Assembly (NCBI GenBank): GCA_014155875.1
Contig: JACEFZ010016116.1
Coordinates: 248,001-312,000, forward strand
Source: Cepaea nemoralis
Taxonomy: Eukaryota; Mollusca; Gastropoda; Stylommatophora; Helicidae
DNA: 64,000 nucleotides
Reading direction: 5' to 3'
In this document: piece after piece, positions 24,276 to 58,300 of the stretch
Layout of the letters: every line of letters starts with the position of its first letter
Numbering within the stretch: the stretch's first letter is position 1
Notes under the pieces: generated by a model
Databases searched by the model: none
What the model was told of the DNA's origin: nothing
The model's input: the letters and a program-made list of their open reading frames with translations, nothing else
Made by a program: the position numbers and the translations under genes

Positions 24276-24970
24276 TAGTGTTGCTGACGTTATGGCTAGT
24301 GTTGCTGACGTTGTGGCTAGATTTGCTGCGGCTAGTGTTGCTGACGTTCTGGCTAGTGTTGCTGACTTTTTTGCTAGTGTTGCTGACTTTTTTGCTAGTG
24401 TTGCTGACTTTTTGGCTAGTGTTGCTGACGTTGTGGATGGTGTTGCTGACGTTGTGGATGGTGTTGCTGACGTTGTGGATGGTGTTGCTGACGTTGTGGA
24501 TGATGTTGCTGACGATGTGGATGATGTTGCTGACGATGTGGATGATGTTGCTGACGATGTGGATGATGTTGCTGACGATGTGGCTGTGTTGCTGACGATG
24601 TGGATGGTGTTGCTGACGATGTGGATAGTGTTGCTGACGATGTGGATGATGTTGCTGACGATGTGGATGATGTTGCTGACGATGTGGAGATGTTGCTGAC
24701 GATGTGGATGATGTTGCTGACGATGTGGCTAGTGTTGCTGACGATGTGGATGTGTGCTGACGATGTGATGATGTTGCTGACGATGTGGATGATGTTGCTG
24801 ACGATGTGGATGATGTTGCTGACGATGTGGCTAGTGTTGCTGACGATGTGGATGATGTTGCTGACGATGTGGATGATGTTGCTGACGATGTGGATGATGT
24901 TGCTGACGATGTGGATGATGTTGCTGACGATGTGGATGGTGTTGCTGACGATGTGGATGGTGTTGTTGTT
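24276..24970. repeat. 21-bp minisatellite array, block 3, GACGAT/GATGAT subfamily
   Basis: The first units match those right of PLE copy 1, including TGACTTTTTTGCTAG units, and then the array shifts to a distinct subfamily with GACGATGTGGATGATGTT. The subfamily is homogeneous from about 24,480 to 24,960, which looks like a recent local expansion. It ends in a short GTT run. Two or three short deletions occur around 24,585-24,775. Confidence 0.93.
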
Positions 24971-25710
24971 GTTGTTGCACCTGTTTACATTAAAAGCATA
25001 GTATAACTGTTATTGTATCTGTTATTGTTCCTTTTAATGATACCGTTGTTATTGTTGTTTATGTTTGCACTGTTGATATTGTTTCATTATTATTGTTGCT
25101 ATAGTTGCTGCTTGTTGTTACCGTTTTTAATTCTCATGTTGTTTCTGTGAGCGTTACTTTAACAGTTTCTATTGTTATTATTAATGTTGCTGTTGTTGTA
25201 ATACTGTTGTTACTGTTATTTTTGCTATTGGTGATGCTAGCGTTATTGGTTTTTTGTTACCATAATTATAACTATTTTAATTGTTACTTTGGTCGATTCT
25301 GTCACAATTATTTTGTTATGATGTGCTTGTTTGTTCTCTTAGTACTGTTGCGACAGCTGTTATTGTTGTTACTGTTATTATTATCATTATTGTAATTATT
25401 TTTTGTTGTAACTGTTGTTGCTGTTGTTGCTTCTGCTGTCATTAGCACTGTTGTTGCTGTTGCTATTGTTGTTTTTTCACTGTTGTTGTTGCATTGGTTG
25501 TTTATTATTACAGTGATGATGATGTTGGTGATGGTAATAATGATGATGTTGATGACTGTGATGATTATAACGGTGATGATGATGATGATGATGATGATGA
25601 TGACAATGATCATGAAGATGATGATGATAGTGATTATGGTGATGATGAAAATGATAATAATGATGATGGTGGTGATGATGATGACAATGTGTGGGATGTG
25701 GATTTTAATT
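24971..25710. repeat. Decayed GTT/ATT-rich sequence grading into (ATG)n
   Basis: Low-complexity DNA dominated by GTT, ATT and CTG triplets (24,971-25,500), then GATGAT-type triplets (25,510-25,690). Short open frames here are homopolymer-like and encode no recognisable protein. It may be a decayed microsatellite fringe of the neighbouring array. Confidence 0.75.
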
Positions 25711-26480
25711 TATGAGATTATTATGTTAAGTTGTCTAGGGGGTATTATTGATTCTCTGGTCACTGGTTAGAATGCAGGGTGATCAGGGATATTTACCACA
25801 AACCCCAGGAGAAAAGAGTTCAATCCTTGAAACATTGGCATCTGTGTGTAGGTTTCCCTTCCCACTTCATCACCCTTTACATTTTCTATAGTGCTAGAAT
25901 GATATTGATTGCTTACAACATATAAACAATCACTTGTTGGACACCACATTTACTTGATGTACACAACACTTTTGGACAAACAGTTCAAGTATTAACTCAA
26001 GATCTGCAGTTACATATATATATAGGTGTGTGTATGTAATAAACACTATGCATTTTCAGACAGGCATGGGATTCATTGCATTATTACAATATAGTACCCA
26101 GTGACCCCAGAAAAAAACCAGGTTATTACAAACAACACAACAACCACAAATTGGTTCTACTTTCATTTTCCCTCATAATTAAGGCAAATAAAAATATTAC
26201 ATATAACCCAACATAACATGTTTCTGTCGCCTTTTACCATTCTCTAATTTAAAAAAAAATAATGAGTTGGTGTCACAATACTATACCATCTATACCATTG
26301 GAAAAAAAACTACTGACCTGTTACCTTCAGAAAAAATTACCAACACATAAACAGAATTTTGTATTACTAATTAAACTAATTAATAGTCATTTATCTCCTG
26401 GTGTGCGGTTAAGAGTTCATCTTTGCTGTCGATTAGATCCTTTTCCCCATTATCTGGGTACCGAATTAATGCACTCAGTT
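25711..26480. other. Unassigned AT-rich unique sequence
   Basis: About 770 bp without a convincing gene or repeat. It holds a short (TA)n at about 26,012-26,022 and several A-runs. No splice-bounded coding exon was recognised on either strand. Confidence 0.6.
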
Positions 26481-26681
26481 ATTGATTATGTGGTTGTTTC
26501 GGGATTTGAAATTTAAATATTGAGCACAACCCACTACTGGCAACGCCAATCGCATTCTGGTATGAACCTAAGGCCTATCCACGTCATTATGGAAGCACTA
26601 TACTCGAGTTTCGCCCTCGTTTGAGCTCGCCAGTAGTGCATATCCCTGACCGGATCCGGAAACAGTCCCGGACCACGCGTG
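26481..26681 (+). repeat. 201-bp direct repeat, left copy
   Basis: Begins ATTGATTATGTGG and ends ACCACGCGTG. It is nearly identical to 26,883-27,083, at a constant offset of 402 bp. The spacer between the copies (26,682-26,882) is not itself repeated after the second copy, so this is not a simple tandem array. A short element with terminal direct repeats or two inserted copies of an unknown repeat are both possible. Confidence 0.85.
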
Positions 26682-26882
26682 TGAAGCGGGTGTGTAACCA
26701 CGCGGCACACACTGGACACACCAAATTATCACAACAGAACATCACAACGCTACCCATCGTAGGCTATGCTCAAGATTGCCCAATCGCCGCGACCGACGTC
26801 CGTCAATCGATGGGACCCGAACGATCAGGACTTCTCACTGGCAAGGAACACCAGGCCTCCTAAATCCAGTGAGCAATAATCA

Positions 26883-27083
26883 ATTGACTATGTGGTTGTT
26901 TCGGGATTTGAAATTTAAATATTGAGCACAACCCACTACTGGCAACTCCGATCGCATTCTGGTATGAACCTAAGGCCTATCCACGTCAATATGGAAGCAC
27001 TATACTCGAGTTTCGCCCTCGTTTGAGCTCGTCAGTAGTGCATATCCCTGACCGGATCCGGAAACAGTCCCGGACCACGCGTG
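26883..27083 (+). repeat. 201-bp direct repeat, right copy
   Basis: Matches the left copy with a few substitutions. Its right edge forms the palindrome CCACGCGTGG. The 21 bases that follow (27,081-27,101) are the reverse complement, with one mismatch, of the 21 bases following the left copy (26,681-26,701), so one terminus appears inverted. LINE-derived sequence starts directly after it. Confidence 0.85.
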
Positions 27084-27105
27084 GTTACACACCCGTTTCA
27101 CCTGG

Positions 27106-27482
27106 ACAATGACAGAAAAAGAGAAAAGAAAAATCACAACAACAGAAATGAGGTTTCTGAGAAGAATACTCAACGTATCAAGAAGAGATAAGATCAGAAA
27201 TGAAGAAATCAGGACTAAAGTAGGGGTTAAAGCTGCTCTAGATTTTATTAGAAAGCAGCAATCAAATGGTTTGGCCATGCAAGTAGGCTACCAGTCAACA
27301 GCATGCCACAACAAGCAATGATGTACAGACCAGATGGAAACAGAGGAAGAGGCCGACCACGTAAACATTGGACGGAGGGAATAACAGAATCCATGGGGAT
27401 GTCGATATACGAAGCCCATAACCGGGCACTCTCACGAAGTTTATACTTCACCTCGACACCGCAAGGTATAAGAGGAACATGA
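27106..27482 (+). mobile_element. LINE (non-LTR retrotransposon) 3' end, fragment 1
   Basis: The forward frame from 27,109 reads EMRFLRRILNVSRRDKIRNE, the conserved tail after the reverse transcriptase in many non-LTR elements. A single frameshift near 27,255-27,265 leads into IKWFGHASRLP, GRGRPRKHWTEGI and SMGMSIYEAHNRALSR, ending at TGA (27,480-27,482). Fragment 3 downstream has the same C-terminus. The clade cannot be settled by eye; RTE-like or related is likely. It is 5'-truncated and non-functional. Confidence 0.82.
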
Positions 27483-27545
27483 TGAGATGAGATGAGAATG
27501 ATGAATTTTATGATGTTGATGATGATGATGATGATGATGATGATG

Positions 27546-27589
<44 letters not shown>

Positions 27590-27591
27590 GG

Positions 27592-27626
<35 letters not shown>

Positions 27627-27645
27627 GTAGTGGTGGTGGTGGTGG

Positions 27646-27680
<35 letters not shown>

Positions 27681-27690
27681 ATGATGACAC
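27483..27690 (+). repeat. (ATG)n/(GTG)n microsatellite following LINE fragment 1
   Basis: GATGAGATGAGATGAG directly after the LINE stop codon, then long GAT and GTG triplet runs. The position suggests it grew from the LINE's 3' tail repeat. It stops about 20 bp before the GPCR start codon. Confidence 0.85.
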
Positions 27691-27713
27691 TGATAACCAC
27701 ACAGGTAATCATC

Positions 27714-49679
<21,966 letters not shown>

Positions 49680-50004
49680 CTCTCGAGGACAATGTTGTTG
49701 TAAATGGTGTTTCTATGTTCACGCAAGTCGGGGCTGTAACCCACCCGCTCGCTAATTATTTCTGTGTGTTGATAGAGGCCACGAACACCTTCGATCATCT
49801 TAGTTGTCATTCTACCCCAGCCTCTCTCCTCTCATAGGAGGGTCAAACAATGACCAAACCATCGCCCTGATGTGTGTGTAGACATGTCCTTTAAATATGA
49901 CCCGGCAAGTTAACGTGACCCCGGGTGCCGGGTACGGTGATAAACTACAGCTTGACCAAGGACACGACCAGTGTTGCCATGAATACTCTTATGGAATTAT
50001 GTGC

Positions 50005-50030
50005 AATAAAACTAAGCAGAATGGAATAAA
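50005..50030 (+). terminator. Two AATAAA polyadenylation signals
   Basis: AATAAA at 50,005-50,010 and 50,025-50,030, in otherwise unique sequence (49,680-50,224). The distance from the TGA in exon 4 suits a short 3' UTR. No other gene on this strand ends nearby. Confidence 0.5.
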
Positions 50031-50224
50031 ATATGTGGCATGTATTGTTCGAATGTGAAGTTTGTTACCACCACGGTAATCTCAGAATGAAGTCTTTCTG
50101 TTTGCACAAACACTGCCGGAGAAGCGTAATCAGTAATGGCTGGATTATTGTTCTTTGAATACAATGTACGGATTGGCGATTGTTTGTTTCCCCCATGATT
50201 TCTAATAAGAAATAGATAGACGAA

Positions 50225-50400
50225 TCCATCCATCCATCCATCCATCCATCCATCCATCCATTCATCCATCCACCCACCCATCCACATCATCCATCCATCC
50301 ATCCACCCATCCACATCATCCACCCATCCATCCATCCACATCATCCATCCATCCACCCATCCACATCATCCATCCATCCATCCATCCATCCATCCAGCCA
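50225..50400. repeat. (CATC)n tetranucleotide repeat with CACC and ACAT interruptions
   Basis: CCATCCATCCATC runs broken by CCACCCATCCACATCATC blocks, which themselves recur every 30-45 bp. Confidence 0.95.
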
Positions 50401-50409
50401 TCAACGTGT

Positions 50410-51556
50410 ACATCATTTGTATTGTCACACGCACCGCCATTTGTGCTGTGACTTGAGCTGTCACACGCACCGTCATTTGTACTGTGACTTGAGCTGTCAC
50501 ACGCACCGTCATTTGTACTGTGACTTGAGCTGTCACACACACCATCATTTGTACTGTGACTTGAGCTGTCACACACACCATCATTTGTGCTGTGACTTGA
50601 GCTGTCACTGTGACTTGTGCTGTCACACGCACCGTCATTTGTACTGTGACTTGAGCTGTCACACACACCATCATTTGTGCTGTGACTTGAGCTGTCACAC
50701 ACACCATCATTTGTACTGTGACTTGAGCTGTCACACACACCATCATTTGTACTGTGACTTGTGCTGTCACATGCACCGTCATTTGTACTGTGACTTGAGC
50801 TGTCACACACACCATCATTTGTGCTGTGACTTGAGCTGTCACACACACCATCATTTGTACTGTGACTTGAGCTGTCACACACACCATCATTTGTACTGTG
50901 ACTTGAGCTGTCACACACACCATCATTTGTACTGTGACTTGTGCTGTCACACACACCATCATTTGTACTGTGACTTGAGCTGTCACACACACCATCATTT
51001 GTACTGTGACTTGAGCTGTCACACACACCATCATTTGTACTGTGACTTGAGCTGTCACACACACCATCATTTGTACTGTGACTTGTGCTGTCACACACAC
51101 CATCATTTGTACTGTGACTTGAGCTGTCACACACAGCGTCATTTGTGCTGTGACTTGAGCTGTCACACACACCATCATTTGTACTGTGAATTGAGCTGTC
51201 ACACACACCGTCATTTGTGCTGTGACTTGAGCTGTCACACACACCATCATTTGTACTGTGACTTGAGCTGTCACACACACCATCATTTGTACTGTGACTT
51301 GAGCTGTCACACACACCGTCATTTGTACTGTGACTTGAGCTGTCACACACACCATCATTTGTACTGTGACTTGAGCTGTCACACACACACCATCATTTGT
51401 ACTGTGACTTGAGCTGTCACACACACCATCATTTGTACTGTGACTTGAGCTGTCACACACACCATCATTTGTACTGTGACTTGTGCTGTCACACACACCA
51501 TCATTTGTACTGTGACTTGAGCTGTCACACACACCATCATTTGTACTGTGACTTGT
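50410..51556. repeat. 36-bp minisatellite (about 31 units)
   Basis: The unit is ACTGTGACTTGAGCTGTCAC followed by ACACACCATCATTTGT. One unit is truncated near 50,605 and one has an extra CA at 51,381. It reads as 12-residue repeats ([12 protein letters not shown]) on the reverse strand, an effect of the unit length. Confidence 0.96.
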
Positions 51557-51574
51557 GATGCAACCTACATAGTG

Positions 51575-51675
51575 ACCGCTACTGTCACACGCTACTGTCA
51601 CACGCTACTGTCACACGCTACTGTCACACGCTACTTTCACACGCTACTGTCACACGCTACTGTCACACGCACTGT
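51575..51675. repeat. 13-bp repeat (GCTACTGTCACAC)
   Basis: About 7 units between the 36-bp and the 12-bp arrays, sharing ACTGTCAC with both. Confidence 0.9.
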
Positions 51676-51717
51676 CAGCTGTACTGCCACTTGCACTTAT
51701 TTCTGCTGCTGTATGTA

Positions 51718-52374
51718 CTTTCATATTACTGTCACTTATACTGTCATATTACTGTCACTTATACTGTCACTTATACTGTCACATTAATGTCACTTATACT
51801 GTCACTTATACTGTCACTTATACTGTCATATAATTGTCACTTATACTGTCACTTATACTGTCACTTATACTGTCATATTAATGTCACTTATACTGTCACT
51901 TATACTGTCACTTATACTGTCACTTATACTGTCACTTATACTGTCATATTAATGTCACTTATACTGTCACTTATACTGTCACTTATACTTTCATATTAAT
52001 GTCACATATACTGTCACATTAATGTCACTTATACTGTCACTTATACTGTCACTTATACTGTCACTTATACTGTCACTTATACTGTCATATTAATGTCACT
52101 TATACTGTCACTTATACTGTCACTTATACTGTCATATTAATGTCACTTATACTGTCACATTAATGTCACTTATACTGTCACTTATACTGTCACTTATACT
52201 GTCACATTAATGTCACTTATACTGTCACATTAATGTAAATTGTACAGTCAATTATACTGTTAGATTACTGTCATCTGTACTGCCACCTGTACTGTCATCT
52301 GTACTGCCACCTGTACTGCCACCTGTATAGCAACATCTACTGTAACCTGTACTGTCACTTCACTGCCACCTGTA
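51718..52374. repeat. 12-bp minisatellite (ACTGTCACTTAT) with ATTAATGTCACT variants
   Basis: About 50 units. Near its right end the units become ACTGCCACCTGT and ACTGTCATCTGT, grading into the following 24-bp array. Confidence 0.94.
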
Positions 52375-55300
52375 CTAATATCTGTACTGCAATCTGTACT
52401 GCCGTCTGTACAGTCACCTGTGCTGCCATCTGCACTAATATCTGTACTGACACCTGCACTAATATCTGTACTGACACCTGCACTAATATCTGTACTGACA
52501 CCTGCACTAATATCTGTACTGACACCTGCACTAATATCTGTACTGTCACCTGTACTGTCACCTGCACTAATATCTGTACTGACACCTGCACTAATATCTG
52601 TACTGACACCTGCACTAATATCTGTACTGTCACATGTACTGTCACCTGCACTAATATCTGTACTGACAACTTCACTAATATATGTACTGTCACCTGTACT
52701 AATATATGTACTGACACCTGCACTAATATCTGTACTGTCACCTGTACTGACACCTGCACTAATATCTGTACTGTCACCTGCACTAATATCTGTACTGTCA
52801 CCTGCACTAATATATGTACTGACACCTGCACTAATATCTGTACTGTCACCTGTACTAATATCTGTACTGACAACTTCACTAATATATGTACTGTCACCTG
52901 TACTAATATCTGTACTGTCACCTGCACTAATATCTATACTGTCACCTGTACTAATATCTGTACTGTCACCTGCACTAATATCTGTACTGTCACCTGCACT
53001 AATATCTGTACTGTCACCTGCACTAATATCTGTACTGTCACCTGCACTAATATCTGTACTGTCACCTGCACTAATATCTGTACTGTCACCTGCACTAATA
53101 TCTGTACTGTCACCTGCACTAATATCTGTACTGTCACCTGCACTAATATCTGTACTGTCACCTGCACTAATATCTGTACTGTCACCTGCACTAATATCTG
53201 TACTAATATCTGTACTGTCACCTGTACTAATATCTGTACTGTCACCTGCACTAATATCTATACTGTCACCTGTACTAATATCTGTACTGTCACCTGCACT
53301 AATATCTGTACTGTCACCTGCACTAATATCTGTACTGTCACCTGCACTAATATCTGTACTGTCACCTGCACTAATATCTGTACTAATATCTGTACTGTCA
53401 CCTGCACTAATATCTATACTGTCACCTGTACTAATATCTGTACTGTCACCTGCACTAATATCTATACTGTCACCTGCACTAATATCTGTACTGTCACCTG
53501 CACTAATATCTGTACTGTCACCTGCACTAATATCTGTACTAATATCTGTACTGTCACCTGTACTAATATCTGTACTGACAACTTCACTAATATATGTACT
53601 GTCACCTGTACTAATATCTGTACTGTCACCTGTACTAATATCTGTACTGACACCTGTACTAATATCTGTACTGTCACCTGTACTAATATCTGTACTGTCA
53701 CCTGTACTAATATCTGTACTGTCACCTGCACTAATATCTATACTGTCACCTGCACTAATATCTGTACTGTCACCTGCACTAATATCTGTACTGTCACCTG
53801 CACTAATATCTGTACTGTCACCTGCACTAATATCTGTACTGACACCTGCACTAATATCTGTACTGACACCTGCACTAATATCTGTACTGACACCTACACT
53901 AATATCTGTACTGACACCTGCACTAATATATGTACTGACACCTGCACTAATATCTGTACTGACACCTACACTAATATCTGTACTGTCACCTGCACTAATA
54001 TCTGTACTGACACCTGCACTAATATCTGTACTGACACCTACACTAATATCTGTACTAATATCTGTACTGTCACCTGCACTAATATCTGTACTGTCACCTG
54101 CACTAATATCTGTACTAATATCTGTACTGTCACCTACACTAATATCTGTACTGACACCTGCACTAATATCTGTACTAATATCTGTACTGTCACCTACACT
54201 AATATCTGTACTGACACCTGCACTAATATCTGCACTAATATCTGTACTGTCACCTGCACTAATATCTGTACTGACACCTGCACTAATATCTGCACTAATA
54301 TCTGTACTGTCACCTGCACTAATATCTGTACTGACACCTGCACTAATATCTGCACTAATATCTGTACTGACACCTGCACTAATATCTGCACTAATATCTG
54401 TACTGACACCTGCACTAATATCTGCACTAATATCTGTACTGACACCTGCACTAATATCTGTACTGACACCTGCACTAATATCTGTACTAATATCTGTACT
54501 GTCACCTACACTAATATCTGTACTAATATCTGTACTGTCACCTGTACTAATATCTGTACTGACACCTGTACTAATATCTGTACTGACACCTGCACTAATA
54601 TCTGTACTGTCACCTGTACTAATATCTGTACTGACACCTGTACTAATATCTGTACTGACACCTGCACTAATATCTGTACTGACACCTGCACTAATATCTG
54701 TACTGTCACCTGCACTAATATCTGTACTGACACCTGCACTAATATCTGTACTGTCACCTGCACTAATATCTGTACTAATATCTGTACTGTCACCTACACT
54801 AATATCTGTACTAATATCTGTACTGTCACCTGTACTAATATCTGTACTGACACCTGTACTAATATCTGTACTGACACCTGCACTAATATCTGTACTGTCA
54901 CCTGTACTAATATCTGTACTGACACCTGTACTAATATCTGTACTGACACCTGCACTAATATCTGTACTGACACCTGCACTAATATCTGTACTGACACCTG
55001 CACTAATATCTGTACTGTCACCTGTACTAATATCTGTACTGACACCTGCACTAATATCTGTACTGTCACCTGCACTAATATCTGTACTGTCACCTGCACT
55101 AATATCTGTACTGACACCTGCACTAATATCTGTACTGACACCTGCACTAATATCTGTACTGTCACCTGCACTAATATCTGTACTAATATCTGTACTGTCA
55201 CCTGCACTAATATCTGTACTGTCACCTGCACTAATATATGTACTAATATCTGTAGTGTCACCTGCACTAATATCTGTACTGACACCTGCACTAATATCTG

Positions 55301-58300
55301 TAGTGTCACCTGCACTAATATCTGTACTGTCACCTGCACTAATATCTGTACTGACACCTGCACTAATATCTGTACTGTCACCTGCACTAATATCTGTACT
55401 GTCACCTGCACTAATATCTGTACTGTCACCTGCACTAATATCTGTACTGACACCTGCACTAATATCTGTACTGACACCTGCACTAATATCTGTACTGTCA
55501 CCTGCACTAATATCTGTACTAATATCTGTACTGTCACCTGCACTAATATCTGTACTGTCACCTGCACTAATATATGTACTAATATCTGTACTGTCACCTG
55601 CACTAATATCTGTACTAATATCTGTACTGTCACCTGCACTAATATCTGTACTGTCACCTGCACTAATATCTGTACTGTCACCTGCACTAATATCTGTACT
55701 AATATCTGTACTGTCACCTGCACTAATATCTGTACTGTCACCTGCACTAATATATGTACTAATATCTGTACTGTCACCTGCACTAATATCTGTACTAATA
55801 TCTGTACTGTCACCTGCACTAATATCTGTACTGTCACCTGCACTAATATCTGTACTGTCACCTGCACTAATATCTGTACTGTCACCTGCACTAATATCTG
55901 TACTGTCACCTGCACTAATATCTGTACTGTCACCTGCACTAATATCTGCACTAATATCTGCACTAATATCTGTACTGTCACCTGCACTAATATCTGCACT
56001 AATATCTGCACTAATATCTGCACTAATATCTGTACTGTCACCTGCACTAATACCTGCACTAATATCTGCACTAATATCTGCACTAATATCTGTACTGTCA
56101 CCTGCACTAATATCTGTACTGTCACCTGCACTAATATCTGTACTGTCACCTGCACTAATATCTGTACTGTCACCTGCACTAATATCTGTACTAATATCTG
56201 TACTGTCACCTGCACTAATATCTGTACTGTCACCTGTACTAATATCTGTACTGACACCTGCACTAATATCTGTACTGTCACCTGCACTAATATCTGTACT
56301 GTCACCTGCACTAATATCTGTACTGACACCTGCACTAATATCTGTACTGACACCTGTACTAATATCTGTACTGACACCTGCACTAATATCTGTACTGACA
56401 CCTGCACTAATATCTGTACTGACACCTGCACTAATATCTGTACTGACACCTACACTAATATCTGTACTGACACCTGCACTAATATCTGTACTGTCACCTA
56501 CACTAATATCTGTACTGACACCTGTACTAATATCTGTACTGACACCTGCACTAATATCTGTACTGACACCTGCACTAATATCTGTACTGACACCTGCACT
56601 AATATCTGTACTGTCACCTGCACTAATATCTGTACTGACACCTGCACTAATATCTGTACTGTCACCTGCACTAATATCTGTACTGACACCTGCACTAATA
56701 TCTGTAGTGTCACCTGCACTAATATCTGTACTGTCACCTGCACTAATATCTGTACTGACACCTGTACTAATATCTGTACTGACACCTGCACTAATATCTG
56801 TACTGTCACCTGCACTAATATCTGTACTGTCACCTGCACTAATATCTGTACTGACACCTGCACTAATATCTGTACTAATATCTGTACTGTCACCTGCACT
56901 AATATCTGTACTGACACCTACACTAATATCTGTACTGACACCTGCACTAATATCTGTACTGACACCTACACTAATATCTGCACTAATATATGTACTGACA
57001 CCTGCACTAATATCTGTACTGACACCTACACTAATATCTGTACTGACACCTACACTAATATCTGTACTAATATCTGTACTGTCACCTGCACTAATATCTG
57101 TACTAATATCTGTACTGTCACCTGTACTAATATCTGTACTAATATCTGTACTGACACCTGTACTAATATCTGTACTAATATCTGTACTGACACCTGTACT
57201 AATATCTGTACTAATATCTGTACTGACACCTGTACTAATATCTGTACTAATATCTGTACTGACACCTGTACTAATATCTGTACTAATATCTGTACTGACA
57301 CCTGCACTAATATCTGTACTGTCACCTGCACTAATATCTGTACTAATATCTGTACTAATATCTGTACTAATATCTGTACTGACACCTGTACTAATATCTG
57401 TACTAATATCTGTACTAATATCTGTACTGACACCTGCACTAATATCTGTACTAATATCTGTACTAATATCTATACTGACACCTGCACTAATATCTGTACT
57501 GTCACCTGCACTAATATCTGTACTGTCACCTGCACTAATATCTGTACTAATATCTGTACTAATATCTGTACTGACACCTGTACTAATATCTGTACTAATA
57601 TCTGTACTAATATCTGTACTGTCACCTGCACTAATATCTGTACTATATCTGTACTAATATCTGTACTGACACCTGTACTAATATCTGTACTAATATCTGT
57701 ACTAATATCTATACTGACACCTGCACTAATATCTGTACTGTCACCTGCACTAATATCTGTACTGTCACCTGCACTAATATCTGTACTAATATCTGTACTA
57801 ATATCTGTACTAATATCTGTACTAATATCTGTACTAATATCTGCACTAATATCTGTACTAATATCTGTACTAATATCTGTACTAATATCTGTACTGACAC
57901 CTGTACTAATATCTGTACTAATATCTGTACTGACACCTGTACTAATATCTGTACTAATATCTGTACTGACACCTGTACTAATATCTGTACTAATATCTGT
58001 ACTGACACCTGCACTAATATCTGTACTGACACCTGCACTAATATCTGTACTGACACCTACACTAATATCTGTACTAATATCTGTACTAATATCTGTACTG
58101 TCACCTGCACTAATATCTGTACGACACTACTATATCTGTACTGTACACTGTCACTAATATCGTACTGACACCTACACTAATATCTGTACTGTACACTGTA
58201 CTGACACCTGCACTAATATCTGTACTGTCACCTGTACTAATATCTGTACTGCACCGACTATATCTGTACTTAATACTGCTACGAAATATCTGTATGTCAC

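Noticed and set aside
26481..27083. LTR pair of a small LTR element (TRIM)
   Set aside because: The direct repeats lack clear TG...CA ends, no primer-binding or polypurine site was seen, and the 21-bp termini are inverted relative to each other. Left as unclassified.
50316..51601. Reverse-strand frames with Ser/Asp-rich 12-residue repeats ([12 protein letters not shown]), resembling a secreted repeat protein
   Set aside because: The 36-bp unit opens several frames, there is no signal peptide or splice structure, and the frame runs into the (CATC)n tract.
52420..57657. A 1,745-codon frame (LISVLSPA repeats) and reverse frames (VQILVQVT)
   Set aside because: Multiple-of-3 repeat effect in the 24-bp array; no start context, no non-repeat domain, and both strands are open.
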